Source: Chitinophagales bacterium
Lineage (GTDB): Bacteria > Bacteroidota > Bacteroidia > Chitinophagales > JADIYW01
Assembly (NCBI GenBank): GCA_023957235.1
Contig: JAMLHI010000010.1
Span: 1-64,000, forward strand
Length of the DNA: 64,000 nucleotides
Direction of reading: 5' to 3'
Positions within the stretch are counted from its first letter, which is position 1. Each line of letters starts with the position of its first letter. The notes below the pieces were generated by a model, which was not told the DNA's origin, did no database searches, and saw only the letters and a list, made by a program, of their open reading frames with translations. This document shows positions 1 to 9,856 of this stretch, piece by piece. Both the position numbers and the translations under genes were made by a program.

Positions 1-82
1 TACTCTCTACTAAGTCTCTCAATATGTCAATGAACGTGTCCAATTACCCTCTACTCTTGTCGAGTTTGGGAGCGCAAAGATA
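1..82 (-). promoter_or_regulatory. Probable rRNA operon leader and promoter P2 (partial)
   Basis: Read on the minus strand, a TATCTTTG element (75-82) matches the Bacteroidota -7 consensus TAnnTTTG and is preceded by A/T-rich sequence. About 40 bases downstream is GTTCATTGA (27-35), followed by CATATTGAGAG. That string resembles the boxA antitermination motif that precedes 16S rRNA genes in this phylum. No protein gene starts here. I infer that a 16S-23S-5S operon starts just outside the window and reads leftwards. The rRNA itself is not visible. Confidence 0.6.
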
Positions 83-162
83 ATAAGCTTTCCGCTATTT
101 AAAAAGTTTTTTCGCCTTTTTTTAAAAGTTTTTTTAAACCCCTAAATCTTGCCGAAATACCC

Positions 163-227
163 TCAATGAACTGCGCCCCTTTTCAGAAGCGAGTGCAAAG
201 ATAGCACTTCTTTTTACTATTGCACAA
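163..227 (-). promoter_or_regulatory. Second tandem promoter P1 with boxA-like motif
   Basis: On the minus strand TTGTGC (222-227) lies about 20 bases upstream of TATCTTTG (196-203), which is the expected -33/-7 spacing in Bacteroidota. A second GTTCATTGA (163-171) follows. The same order of -7 element then GTTCATTGA is seen again at 27-82, so these look like two tandem promoters of one highly expressed stable-RNA operon. Confidence 0.6.
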
Positions 228-398
228 TCCCCATCGAAATTATTTCTCAAATATTATTCTTGATGAATTGTTATAGGCTGATTATTAGAAGGTTAGAAGC
301 AAATAAAATTTAAGTATTAATACTTAGATAACATCAATTGTATTCAATCTCTTATTAAGATAAAATAAGTAATACAGTAAATAATACTTCAATCAAGC

Positions 399-1568
399 TT
401 AATTGGGATAGCAAAACAATTTGTCTAAATCCTTAATTCTAGATTTGATAAACGAATCCATTAAGGCAAGTTCCTGATAAAAATCATTATCATCATAATA
501 ATCTGGGGAATTTTTAGGCCATAAGCGATTATTCTTATTGATGTAAGGCTGAATGATCCGGACATTTCTATCTATCATTTTATGAATCTCCGATTCACTA
601 ATCATCTGATTATTTCTATGCTCATGCCATCTATCCATCAGTCTTTGATTAAAATTCAAATAAGGATTATTCCATAATCTGACAAATAAAATTGACCGTT
701 TCATATTCAATGGTCTTTCATTTAGATTCATTTCGTTATCTCCATCTCTGCCAAATGAATGATCAAAATCCCACAAAGCAACCCTCATTGGTATAATGCT
801 ATCCACTTTATATAAGTAAAAATTTTTGACAATATTATCTCCAGCATTAGCAAGTAATAAAATAATAAACCAGTCGATAATATTCTCCATATCTATCCAT
901 TGATTGATTTCTTTACTAAAAACTTTTTCATCCGATTTCAAAAGGAACTCTCTAAATGACATTAAGAAATCTTTCTTGTCTATTACACTCAACTTAGGAT
1001 ACTTTTGCTGGAAGATATTTAAAGTATCTTGCAAGTGCATTTCATCTATATAAAATACGGGAGGCTCCTTAAAGACGAAAGCAGCTGCATCTTTTTTATT
1101 TACTCCTAAGACTTTGGCAGTTAACTTTTGCATCAAAATAAACAATCCCTTAGGCTGGGCATCTTCATAAATCTCAATATACATGCTTTGGGGTGCAATA
1201 TTATTTGAATTCATTTTACGAAAAAGGTCATATCCCAGCTTATGCCTATTGAAAGTTTTATCAACATAACTTGCATTCAATACCCAATCATCTTCTTTAG
1301 GTAATCCACCTAATGGTATTTTCTTCTTTAGATTTAAGTCAAAAGATTTTTTATTATATCGCAGCGAGTATCCACCTCTATACCTTATATCTCCTTCAAA
1401 TATTTGGGTTTGGGAATGATAGATATGAACCAATTTAGCTTTCGATCTTTTATGGATATCCATTTTATCCTCTGCATGAATAAAAAGAATAGGCAATGGT
1501 TTACTTTCTTTTTGACAAGAGAACAATATGAAGCTGAAAAACAATAAAAGATTTTTGATTGACATCAT
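399..1568 (-). CDS. CotH kinase family lipoprotein
   Basis: A 389-residue protein with a lipoprotein signal (hydrophobic residues 4-17, Cys18). It carries features of the CotH family, named after the Bacillus spore-coat protein kinase CotH: RYRGGYSLR (62-70), KSFDL, KEDDW (91-95), NIVKNFYLY (245-253) and the metal-binding-like WDFD (266-269). CotH-like proteins phosphorylate proteins or occur in secreted multidomain proteins, so a kinase role outside the inner membrane is possible but not shown. The ATG at 1568 gives a good signal peptide. The gene stands alone, about 30 bases downstream of the comM stop, and the two could be cotranscribed. The natural substrate cannot be read from the sequence. 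Confidence 0.8.
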   Translation of the reverse strand: MMSIKNLLLFFSFILFSCQKESKPLPILFIHAEDKMDIHKRSKAKLVHIYHSQTQIFEGDIRYRGGYSLRYNKKSFDLNLKKKIPLGGLPKEDDWVLNASYVDKTFNRHKLGYDLFRKMNSNNIAPQSMYIEIYEDAQPKGLFILMQKLTAKVLGVNKKDAAAFVFKEPPVFYIDEMHLQDTLNIFQQKYPKLSVIDKKDFLMSFREFLLKSDEKVFSKEINQWIDMENIIDWFIILLLANAGDNIVKNFYLYKVDSIIPMRVALWDFDHSFGRDGDNEMNLNERPLNMKRSILFVRLWNNPYLNFNQRLMDRWHEHRNNQMISESEIHKMIDRNVRIIQPYINKNNRLWPKNSPDYYDDNDFYQELALMDSFIKSRIKDLDKLFCYPN

Positions 1569-1600
1569 ACAGAAATATACGAAATATACTTATTATATTA

Positions 1601-3139
1601 TCACATAGCCCAATTATCTCTATCAAGACTTCTAAATTGAATAGCTTCCGACAAATGCTGCATTTCAATATTGTCCTTACCTTCCAAATCAGCAATTGTT
1701 CGAGACACCCTCAATATTCTTTCATAAGCACGTGCAGACAAGCCTAGTCTTTCCATCGCTTTGTTTAAAAGCAAATGGCAATTATCTGATAACTTACAAA
1801 TTTCACGAGTTAAAGGAGTATTCATTTGTGCATTGCAATGAATTTGCTGACTTTTTAATCTCTCTTGTTGCTTTTGTCGGGCAATTATCACTCGCTTTCT
1901 AACCTCTTTACTACTTTCTGATTTATTATTTGAAGACAACTCTTCCAATTTCACAGGTGTCACTTCAACATGTAAATCTATTCTATCTAACAATGGCCCT
2001 GAAACTCTATTCAAATATTTTTGTACAACTCCTGGCGCACAAACGCATTCTTTTTCGGGATGATTATAAAATCCACAAGGACAAGGATTCATCGAGGCTA
2101 TCAACATAAAGCTTGCTGGATAATCTACAGTGAACTTAGCTCTAGAAATTGTCACTCTTCTTTCTTCCATTGGCTGGCGCATCACTTCCAAAACTGCTCT
2201 TTTAAACTCAGGAAGTTCATCTAAGAACAATACACCATGATGCGCAAGAGAAATTTCTCCAGGCTGTGGATTTGTACCTCCACCTACTAACGCCACATCA
2301 CTTACAGTATGATGAGGTGAACGGAAAGGCCTTTCAAATACCAATCCAGTATTGTCAGAAAGTTTACCTGCCACTGAGTGAATTTTAGTTGTTTCTAATG
2401 CTTCATGGAGGGTAAGAGGAGGTAAGATTGAAGGAAGCCTTTTTGCCAACATTGTTTTTCCTGCTCCTGGAGGCCCAATTAAAATTACATTATGTCCACC
2501 AGCAGCCGCAATTTCCAATGCTCTTTTAATATTTTCTTGGCCTCTAACATCAGCAAAATCATGTTCTAAGTATTCTAGATTAGTAAAAAAATCATTTCTT
2601 GCATCTACTTTATAAGGTTCTAGAATTAAATCTTCCTTGAAAAAATCGATGACTTCTAAAAGATTATCCACTCCATACACTTCAATTCCTTTAACAATTG
2701 CTGCTTCTTTAGCATTTCTTTGAGGTAAAAAAATTCCTTTATACCCTTCCTTTCGTGCTTGTATTGCTATAGGTAATGCTCCCTTGATAGGATGCAAACC
2801 ACCATCCAAAGACAATTCTCCCATCAAAATAAAATCAGATAATTTTTCATACGGAATTTGTCCAGAAGCAGCTAAAATCCCAATAGCCATCGGCAAATCA
2901 TAAGCAGAGCCTTCTTTACGGATATCTGCTGGGGCCAGATTAATAACCGTTTTTAATCGTTTCATTTGGTATTTTGATTCTTTAACTGCTGATTCTATCC
3001 GTTGCAAACTTTCTTGAACAGCTTTATCAGGAAGGCCAACTATTGAATATCCTATCCCTTTATCCGTAATATTGACCTCTATTGTAATGGTAATGGCATC
3101 TACGCCATAAATTGCACTTGCATAAGTTTTGACTAACAT
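1601..3139 (-). CDS. comM: YifB/ComM family Mg-chelatase-like AAA+ ATPase
   Basis: A 512-residue protein of normal family length. The N-terminal part (about 1-170) is the Lon-protease-like ChlI domain without obvious protease activity. The AAA+ core has Walker A GPPGAGKT (222-229), Walker B LFLDELPEF (about 305), and a Cys-rich MNPCPCG segment (about 352) typical of the family, with the C-terminal Mg_chelatase_C domain after it. In Haemophilus and Vibrio, ComM is a hexameric helicase that promotes branch migration during natural transformation; orthologues are widespread even in species not known to be competent. The start ATG at 3139 begins MLVKTYASAIYG, the usual family start. No other competence genes are nearby. 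Confidence 0.93.
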   Translation of the reverse strand: MLVKTYASAIYGVDAITITIEVNITDKGIGYSIVGLPDKAVQESLQRIESAVKESKYQMKRLKTVINLAPADIRKEGSAYDLPMAIGILAASGQIPYEKLSDFILMGELSLDGGLHPIKGALPIAIQARKEGYKGIFLPQRNAKEAAIVKGIEVYGVDNLLEVIDFFKEDLILEPYKVDARNDFFTNLEYLEHDFADVRGQENIKRALEIAAAGGHNVILIGPPGAGKTMLAKRLPSILPPLTLHEALETTKIHSVAGKLSDNTGLVFERPFRSPHHTVSDVALVGGGTNPQPGEISLAHHGVLFLDELPEFKRAVLEVMRQPMEERRVTISRAKFTVDYPASFMLIASMNPCPCGFYNHPEKECVCAPGVVQKYLNRVSGPLLDRIDLHVEVTPVKLEELSSNNKSESSKEVRKRVIIARQKQQERLKSQQIHCNAQMNTPLTREICKLSDNCHLLLNKAMERLGLSARAYERILRVSRTIADLEGKDNIEMQHLSEAIQFRSLDRDNWAM

Positions 3140-3436
3140 AACCTTGACTTCTACGCTTTAAAAATGATGTACAGAACAAATTGTTTCATATTACTTAAGA
3201 GTAGTCAATTGTATAAATTCCATAAAAATGGTCTAAAATTTTAAATTAAAACTGACACCTTATCAATAAAGGCTATACTCGAATGAAAAGGATAAAAGAA
3301 TAATTATCTCAATAAAAATGATAACTCATGCGTAAATTCATCTCAAGATATTTACATTATTCTCTAAAATTTTGATATAAACAAACTCTAAAACATCTCT
3401 CTAATTACTCACATTTTACTTATGTTTGAATAAAAT
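3140..3436. other. Intergenic region between comM and the YccF gene
   Basis: A divergent 297-base AT-rich spacer. It holds the upstream regions of comM (minus) and the YccF-like gene (plus). A TATGTTTG (3421-3428) matching TAnnTTTG lies only 8 bases before the plus-strand ATG, which would make that mRNA nearly leaderless. The -33 side is weak, so this is only a candidate. I see no RNA gene or repeat. Confidence 0.4.
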
Positions 3437-3838
3437 ATGAACACAATGAGATTATTAGGAAATATCATTTGGTTGCTTTTGGGTGGTTTTGTCACTGCAA
3501 TAGAGTATTTTACTGCAAGTATTCCTCTATTTCTTTCTATTATAGGCATTCCTTTCGGTATTCAAATTGTAAAGATTGGCATATTGCAACTCTGGCCTTT
3601 TGGAGTAGAAATTGAGAAAAAAGAAGATATTACTTCAGGTTGTTTATATTCAATAGTCAATATTTTGTGGTTTATTTTTGCAGGTATTCCTATCTTTCTT
3701 TCTCATATATTCTTTGGAATCTTACTAGCTATCACGATTATAGGTATCCCTTTTTCAAAACAACATTTCAAATTAGCAGGATTAGCATTAAGTCCATTTG
3801 GGAAAGAACTCAGATACCCACAGTCAACTATATTATAA
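3437..3838 (+). CDS. YccF-domain inner membrane protein
   Basis: A 133-residue protein built of two similar halves, each with a hydrophobic helix pair and an IGIPF motif (FLSIIGIPFGIQ and ITIIGIPFSKQ) followed by an L-x-PFG motif (LWPFGVEI and LSPFGKEL). This duplicated pattern is diagnostic of YccF, a small integral inner membrane protein of unknown function. Three to four membrane segments are expected. It is transcribed away from comM and is followed by 155 bases before the next gene, so it is probably monocistronic. Confidence 0.85.
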   Translation: MNTMRLLGNIIWLLLGGFVTAIEYFTASIPLFLSIIGIPFGIQIVKIGILQLWPFGVEIEKKEDITSGCLYSIVNILWFIFAGIPIFLSHIFFGILLAITIIGIPFSKQHFKLAGLALSPFGKELRYPQSTIL

Positions 3839-3992
3839 ATTTATTGGGTTTTCATTTTAAGCTATGTCAGTAAAATCCACTGTTTTATTTTACCATTTTA
3901 TTTTTGGTATTCATATTGCAGTATTGGGGAATAAAGGGAAAAGTATATCTCATAAAATATGGATAGACTAAATTTCAGCATTAATCAGCAAT

Positions 3993-4733
3993 ATGAATTG
4001 GGCAGTTATTCTAATGATAGCAAGTATGGGATTGTTCAAATCCAGTAATATCGACTCTTTAAGGGAAAATTTTCCAAGAGTAGAAGAAGCTGCTACTCAT
4101 ACTGATAGATATCTCAAGAAGTTATGCTTGGAAAAAGGCTTAGAAATTCCATTGAAAAATATATTCATCCGAGTTTTCAAAGATGAAAAAATAATGGAGG
4201 TTTGGGGTAATAATCATGGAGAATGGAAACTAATCATTACTTATCCTATATGTATGATTCCAGGTCAATTAGGTCCAAAAATTCGACAAGGCGATCAACA
4301 AGTCCCTGAGGGATGGTACCAAATCAATTCTGTCAATCCAAAGAGTGAATTTCATTTATCTATGCAAATCAATTATCCCAATGCGGTAGATCTTGTAAGA
4401 AGCAAAAATGAAAAAGATCCTGGTGGAGATATTTTTATTCATGGCAATTGTGTATCAGTCGGCTGTATTCCGATAGAAGATTTTCCAATGGAAGAATTTT
4501 TCTGGTTAGCCATTCAAAGTATTTATGCATATCCGGAGCAAGCGATTCAAGTATTGATATTGCCATTTGATTTAAACAATGAAAAAAAATATTCTTCCAT
4601 GACAAGACAACACCCACAGTACGCTTCTTTTTGGGAAGAATTAAAAAGTATGCAAATCTATTTTGATGAATTTGGCGAATTACCGAATGTATGGATGAGT
4701 CCTGATGGTCATTATTATATACTGATAGAATAA
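3993..4733 (+). CDS. L,D-transpeptidase (YkuD/ErfK-type, YafK-like)
   Basis: A 246-residue protein with the YkuD catalytic motif HGNCVSVGC (His150, Cys158). The preceding region PEGWYQINSVNPKSEFHLSM matches YafK-like members, which carry a shorter domain than ErfK proteins. YafK/DpaA in E. coli acts as an amidase that releases Braun lipoprotein from peptidoglycan; other members make 3-3 cross-links. Which of these applies here is unknown. The N-terminus MNWAVILMIASMG is a short hydrophobic segment consistent with export. The next gene starts 23 bases downstream, so the two may form an operon. Confidence 0.85.
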   Translation: MNWAVILMIASMGLFKSSNIDSLRENFPRVEEAATHTDRYLKKLCLEKGLEIPLKNIFIRVFKDEKIMEVWGNNHGEWKLIITYPICMIPGQLGPKIRQGDQQVPEGWYQINSVNPKSEFHLSMQINYPNAVDLVRSKNEKDPGGDIFIHGNCVSVGCIPIEDFPMEEFFWLAIQSIYAYPEQAIQVLILPFDLNNEKKYSSMTRQHPQYASFWEELKSMQIYFDEFGELPNVWMSPDGHYYILIE

Positions 4734-4756
4734 AGGAAAACCTCTAACTTTATAGC

Positions 4757-5947
4757 ATGTTTTTAGATTTTTTCTTCCTACTGAAAAAGGAAGGGATTCC
4801 TGTATCCCTTCAAGAATACCTATCTCTTTTGGAGGCATTAAAAAAAGGGGTAGCCAATTATTCTGTAGAAGATTTTTATGCCTTATGCAAAACTATTCTC
4901 ATCAAACATGAACAATATTTAGATAGGTTTGACCTTTTATTTGGTCATTATTTCAAAGGTATTCAATTTATCTCTGAAGCCACACAGAAAGAAATTCCAG
5001 AAGAGTGGTTGAGGAAAGAATTAGACAGAATGTTTAGTGAGGAAGAAAAAAAAATGATTGAAGCTTATGGTGGACTGGATGAAATCATGAAGCGGCTTGA
5101 AGAGTTGCTTCAAGAACAGAAAGAACGTCATCAAGGAGGCAATACTTGGATAGGAACTGGAGGCACTTCCTCATTTGGTCATGGTGGATACAATCCCCAA
5201 GGAGTGAGAATTGGCGGTTCGGGTGGTCAAAAATCTGCTATTAAAATCTGGGAGAAGCGTCAATTCAGAGATTATTCAGATGATTTGGAGCTCAATATCC
5301 GAAATATCAAAATGGCATTACGGCGATTGCGCATCTTGACTCGTGATGGAATAGAGGACGAATTGGACTTGAATACAACAATAGACAAAACCTGTAAAAA
5401 TGCTGGCTATATAGATATTGCCATGCAATCTTCTAAAAAAAATCGAGTAAAAGTACTATTGTTTTTTGATGTTGGAGGCTCAATGGATCCACATATTGAG
5501 ATGTGTTCTCAATTATTTTCTGCTGCCAAATCTGAATTCAAACATTTGGAATTTTTCTATTTTCACAATTGCATTTATGAATCTGTGTGGAAAAACAATT
5601 TACTCAGATGGGATGAAAAAACGCCCACTCTCGATATTTTTCACAAATACAATAGCGATTACAAAGTAATCATAGTTGGAGATGCGACTATGTCTCCTTA
5701 CGAATTGACACAAACAGGAGGCAGTATAGAACACTATAACGACCAAAGTGGTATCCATTGGCTCAAAAAAATAAAAGAAAATTATCCTTACACCGTTTGG
5801 ATAAATCCTTCTGCCGAGGCATATTGGGATGGGACAAAAAGCATACAGTTAATTCAAGATATTTTCCCAAAACGCATGTTTCCAATGACAGTTGAAGGAC
5901 TATCTAATGCAATGAAAGAGTTAAAAGGAAAAAAGTTAAGGGTGTAA
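4757..5947 (+). CDS. CoxE-like VWA-domain protein (COG3825 type)
   Basis: A 396-residue cytoplasmic protein. The N-terminal helical part (1-125) matches the CoxE/YehP-type family; it is followed by a Gly-rich linker (127-158) and a C-terminal von Willebrand A domain whose metal-ion motif is DVGGSMD (238-244), the variant normal in this family, plus VGDATMSP in the second strand region. In the family, such proteins work with a MoxR AAA+ ATPase to load metals or remodel proteins, as CoxD-CoxE does for CO dehydrogenase. No MoxR gene lies nearby. It follows an L,D-transpeptidase gene by 23 bases. Function in this organism is not known. Confidence 0.82.
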   Translation: MFLDFFFLLKKEGIPVSLQEYLSLLEALKKGVANYSVEDFYALCKTILIKHEQYLDRFDLLFGHYFKGIQFISEATQKEIPEEWLRKELDRMFSEEEKKMIEAYGGLDEIMKRLEELLQEQKERHQGGNTWIGTGGTSSFGHGGYNPQGVRIGGSGGQKSAIKIWEKRQFRDYSDDLELNIRNIKMALRRLRILTRDGIEDELDLNTTIDKTCKNAGYIDIAMQSSKKNRVKVLLFFDVGGSMDPHIEMCSQLFSAAKSEFKHLEFFYFHNCIYESVWKNNLLRWDEKTPTLDIFHKYNSDYKVIIVGDATMSPYELTQTGGSIEHYNDQSGIHWLKKIKENYPYTVWINPSAEAYWDGTKSIQLIQDIFPKRMFPMTVEGLSNAMKELKGKKLRV

Positions 5948-6032
5948 ACACTATTCAACTCTGAATATTCTGCCAACAAATAGCCAAACAAAATCTCAAA
6001 CAAACTGATTTTCTATCTCGTAGAAGATTTAG

Positions 6033-9000
6033 CTATTGACAATTCAATACCCAGTTTCTAGCATTTACAAATGCTTCCAGCCATGGAGAGACCTCATCCG
6101 TTCTTCCTTCAGGGTAATATGCCCACTGCCATTGAAAAACTGACCTTTCAATATGAGGCATTGTCACCACATGGCGACCAGATTTATCTGACATCATAGC
6201 TGTATTATATGCAGAGCCATTAGGGTTGGCTGGATAAGTAGCATGACCAAACTTGCCAATAATATTGTATTTATCTTCAGCCAATGGAAGATGAAACTTC
6301 CCTTCACCATGAGATGACCAAACTCCCAAAGTACTACCTGTAAGAGAATGAAACATCACCGTATCATTATCTTGAATAGTAATAGATGTAAACAAAGTTT
6401 CATATTTTTGGCTATCATTGTGTAACATCTTTGGATGCTCCAAATGCTCAGGATAGATTAAATTTAATTCTGTAAATAATTGACATCCATTACAGATACC
6501 TATAGATAAAGTATCTGGTCGTGCAAAATATTTATCTAATGCCTTCTTAGCTTTATCGTTAAACTTAAACGCACCAGCCCAACCTTTTGCAGAGCCTAAA
6601 ACATCTGAATTTGAAAAACCTCCTACTGCACCTAAGAACTGAACACCTTCCAATGTCTCTCTGCCAGATATCAAATCAGTCATGTGCACATCTTTTACAT
6701 CAAAACCAGCTAAATATAATGCATAAGCCATCTCTCTTTCTGAGTTACTACCCTTTTCACGAATGATAGCTGCTTGTGGTCTTTTTGAAGAAATATTTGA
6801 CATCTTTCCATTAAAATGTGAGGGAAAATTCAATTGAAGTGCTTGGTTCTTATAGTTAGCATATCTTTCTTTCGCTTTATCATTAGCACATTGAAATTCA
6901 TCCATCAAATAAGATGTCTTCATCCACACATCTCTCCAATGCGCAATATCCAAACTCAATTTCTTTTGATTCACTTTGAGATTTAACAGACCACTAGTAT
7001 TAACATTTCCAATGCGATAGAACTGAATTCCAGTATCTTTTAATATACTTTCAACACTTTTATCCCCTTGAAACACAATACCTATATTCTCTGAGAAAAA
7101 CAATTTGATGATATCTTGTTCACCTATTGCACTCAAATCAATATCAGCTCCTAATTGTACATCAGCAAAACACAATTCCAATAAAGTAGTAATCAATCCT
7201 CCAGCACCAATATCATGTCCAGCATCAATCTTTCCATCAACAATTAAAGATTGTAATGTATTAAAAGTGCTAATAAAGCTAGCAGTATTTTTTACATCAG
7301 GAACTTGCGTTCCGATTTTATTTAATATCTGAGCAAAAGAAGAACCTCCCAATTTATAAGAATCATTAGAAAGATTGATATAATAGATAGCATTGGGTTT
7401 CTTTTTCAACAAAGGCTCTACTACTTTTCTAACATTACTACAATGACCTGCCGCAGAAATAATTACAGTACCAGGAGAAATCACTTCTCCATCTGGATAT
7501 TTCTGTTTCATGGATAAAGAATCTTTTCCAGTAGGTATATTGATTCCTAAATCTATTGCAAAATCAGAACAAGATTTAACGGCACGATACAATCTGGTAT
7601 CTTCGCCTTGATTGCGACATGGCCACATCCAGTTGGCAGAAAGTGAAACACTTTTTATCTGATTTTCCAATGGTGCCCACAAGATATTTGTCAATGACTC
7701 TGCTATAGCCACTCTGCTACCCACTGCTTCATCAATCAAGGCAATTCCAGGAGCATGACCTATTGAAGTGGCTACTCCATGCTGACCTTGAAAATCCAGA
7801 GCCATCACACCACAATTATTCAGAGGCAATTGTATAGCTCCGACTGTCTGTTGTTTTGCTACTCGACCACTCACGCACCTATCCACTTTATTTGTCAGCC
7901 AATCTTTACAAGCCACAGCTTCTAATTGAAGGACTTGCTCTAAATAATTTTCAAAATTATCTTCTTGATAACTTATTTCTTCATATTGGCTTTGTACGGT
8001 CACGTCATCCATGATGGTCTGAGGAGAGCTTCCAAACATATCTTCCAATCGAAAATCCATAGGTTTGTCACCAGTACTTTCTGAAGCAATTTGAAATACA
8101 TGATCATCTGTAATTTCCCCCACTACAAACATAGGAGCTCTTTCCCTTTCTGCAATTTTTTCTAATCTAGCAATCTGATTTTCAGGCATCACCAATCCCA
8201 TACGTTCTTGGGACTCATTGCCTATCAGCTCTTTAGCAGAAAGTGTTGGGTCTCCTACTGGTAACTTATCCAAGTTGATATGTCCACCAGTAGCTTCTAC
8301 TAGTTCAGACAGACAATTTAAATGCCCTCCAGCTCCATGGTCATGGATAGAAACAATCGAATTATCATCACTTTCAACCATGGCACGTACTGCATTAGCA
8401 ACGCGTTTTTGCATCTCAGGATTAGAACGTTGGATCGCATTTAATTCTATAGCACTTCCCATAGCTCCCGTATTAGCAGAAGAAACTGCTGCTCCTCCCA
8501 TACCAATACGATAATTATCACCACCCATTACAACTATTTTATCTCCTTTTTGGGGATGGCGTTTGATAGCTTGTGATGCTTTTCCATATCCTACACCACC
8601 AGCGAGCATAATGACTTTATCAAAACCCAAATTTTTTCCAGCTTCCTGATGTTCAAAAGTTAAAACAGAGCCAGTTATCAAGGGCTGACCAAATTTATTT
8701 CCAAAATCTGAAGCTCCATTAGAAGCCTTAATCAAAATATCTTTTGGATTTTGATACAACCACTTTCTTGCAGGAAAAGATTTCTCCCATGGTCTCCCTC
8801 CTTCCAATCTAGGGTATGAAGTCATATATACGGCTGTGCCTGCTAGAGGCAAAGAACCTTGTCCACCTGCTAGACGGTCGCGAATTTCACCTCCAGACCC
8901 CGTAGCAGCACCATTGAAAGGCTCAACTGTTGTAGGAAAATTATGTGTCTCAGCTTTAAGCGAAATGACAGACTCAAATGATTTGACTGTATAGTTAGAA

Positions 9001-9692
9001 GGAACTTCACCCTTTATCGGAGCAAACTGCTCGACCTCTGGACCTTTCACAAAAGCAACATTATCTTTATAAGCAGACACGATGCTATTGGGATGTAGCT
9101 GAGATGTTTTTTTAATCATTTTAAAGAGTGAGGCTTCTTGTTCTACTCCATCAATAATAAAAGTGCCATTAAAAATCTTGTGGCGACAATGCTCAGAATT
9201 GACTTGAGAAAAGCCGAAGACTTCAGAATCTGTCAATTTTCGATTCAATTTTTGAGATAAATTTTCAAGATATTGAACTTCCTCATCACTCAATGCCAAA
9301 CCTTCAGTCTTATTGTATAATGCGATATCCTCAATAGCTTGAATTGGTTCAGGCTGAATATCAATTTTAAAGATATCTTGATTCAAGTCCTGATATTTCT
9401 GATTCAACATCGGATCAAATACGATATCAGGATGGTTTCCAATATACTGAAACTCTTCAATTCTTTGAATTCCATCAATACCCATATTTTGAGTAATCTC
9501 TACAGCATTGGTACTCCAAGGTGTCACCATCGCTGCTCTTGGACCTAAATAGACTCCTGATAAAACATTTTTATCTATCAAAAGACTATTGCTAAAAGCC
9601 CAAATTAGTTTTTGAATATCATTGTTATTAAGTGCTTGTGAAGCTTGTACTGCAAATACATGTGAGGATTCAGACCCGAAGAAATAAATCAT
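6033..9692 (-). CDS. purL: Phosphoribosylformylglycinamidine synthase, single-chain
   Basis: A 1219-residue fused enzyme of de novo purine synthesis that converts FGAR, ATP and glutamine to FGAM. It has the N-terminal PurS-like region, two AIRS-type ATP-binding and folding halves (for example VSLKAETHNFPTTVEPFNGAATGSGGxxRD near residue 245 and SVSLSANWMWP near 675) and a C-terminal class I glutaminase with the nucleophile in GICNGCQ and the PHIERS histidine near residue 1190. This is the long form found in Proteobacteria and many Bacteroidota, not the split PurS/Q/L form. A minus-strand TACTTTTG (9720-9727) is a likely -7 element 28 bases before the ATG. No other pur genes are close. Confidence 0.97.
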   Translation of the reverse strand: MIYFFGSESSHVFAVQASQALNNNDIQKLIWAFSNSLLIDKNVLSGVYLGPRAAMVTPWSTNAVEITQNMGIDGIQRIEEFQYIGNHPDIVFDPMLNQKYQDLNQDIFKIDIQPEPIQAIEDIALYNKTEGLALSDEEVQYLENLSQKLNRKLTDSEVFGFSQVNSEHCRHKIFNGTFIIDGVEQEASLFKMIKKTSQLHPNSIVSAYKDNVAFVKGPEVEQFAPIKGEVPSNYTVKSFESVISLKAETHNFPTTVEPFNGAATGSGGEIRDRLAGGQGSLPLAGTAVYMTSYPRLEGGRPWEKSFPARKWLYQNPKDILIKASNGASDFGNKFGQPLITGSVLTFEHQEAGKNLGFDKVIMLAGGVGYGKASQAIKRHPQKGDKIVVMGGDNYRIGMGGAAVSSANTGAMGSAIELNAIQRSNPEMQKRVANAVRAMVESDDNSIVSIHDHGAGGHLNCLSELVEATGGHINLDKLPVGDPTLSAKELIGNESQERMGLVMPENQIARLEKIAERERAPMFVVGEITDDHVFQIASESTGDKPMDFRLEDMFGSSPQTIMDDVTVQSQYEEISYQEDNFENYLEQVLQLEAVACKDWLTNKVDRCVSGRVAKQQTVGAIQLPLNNCGVMALDFQGQHGVATSIGHAPGIALIDEAVGSRVAIAESLTNILWAPLENQIKSVSLSANWMWPCRNQGEDTRLYRAVKSCSDFAIDLGINIPTGKDSLSMKQKYPDGEVISPGTVIISAAGHCSNVRKVVEPLLKKKPNAIYYINLSNDSYKLGGSSFAQILNKIGTQVPDVKNTASFISTFNTLQSLIVDGKIDAGHDIGAGGLITTLLELCFADVQLGADIDLSAIGEQDIIKLFFSENIGIVFQGDKSVESILKDTGIQFYRIGNVNTSGLLNLKVNQKKLSLDIAHWRDVWMKTSYLMDEFQCANDKAKERYANYKNQALQLNFPSHFNGKMSNISSKRPQAAIIREKGSNSEREMAYALYLAGFDVKDVHMTDLISGRETLEGVQFLGAVGGFSNSDVLGSAKGWAGAFKFNDKAKKALDKYFARPDTLSIGICNGCQLFTELNLIYPEHLEHPKMLHNDSQKYETLFTSITIQDNDTVMFHSLTGSTLGVWSSHGEGKFHLPLAEDKYNIIGKFGHATYPANPNGSAYNTAMMSDKSGRHVVTMPHIERSVFQWQWAYYPEGRTDEVSPWLEAFVNARNWVLNCQ

Positions 9693-9719
9693 GATTACTG
9701 ATCAAAAATTATGTTATTA

Positions 9720-9727
9720 CAAAAGTA
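9720..9727 (-). promoter_or_regulatory. Candidate purL promoter -7 element
   Basis: On the minus strand this reads TACTTTTG, a full match to TAnnTTTG, 27 bases before the purL ATG. A clear -33 TTG element is not seen. No PurR-like palindrome is evident. Confidence 0.4.
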
Positions 9728-9856
9728 CTCAATTAAAAAGTAATCCTTTATGAAAAGATGTTATTTTGCCTTTATTAATTAAAAGCAAAAGCTATGAGCT
9801 TATCTTTGGCAACGTTGTTTTCAATCAAATTTTTGAAATGCTGCTTAAAATATAGA

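Noticed and set aside
8218-8514. 98-codon plus-strand ORF inside purL
   Set aside because: It is antisense to a highly conserved part of purL, and its composition is what the opposite strand of that gene would give.
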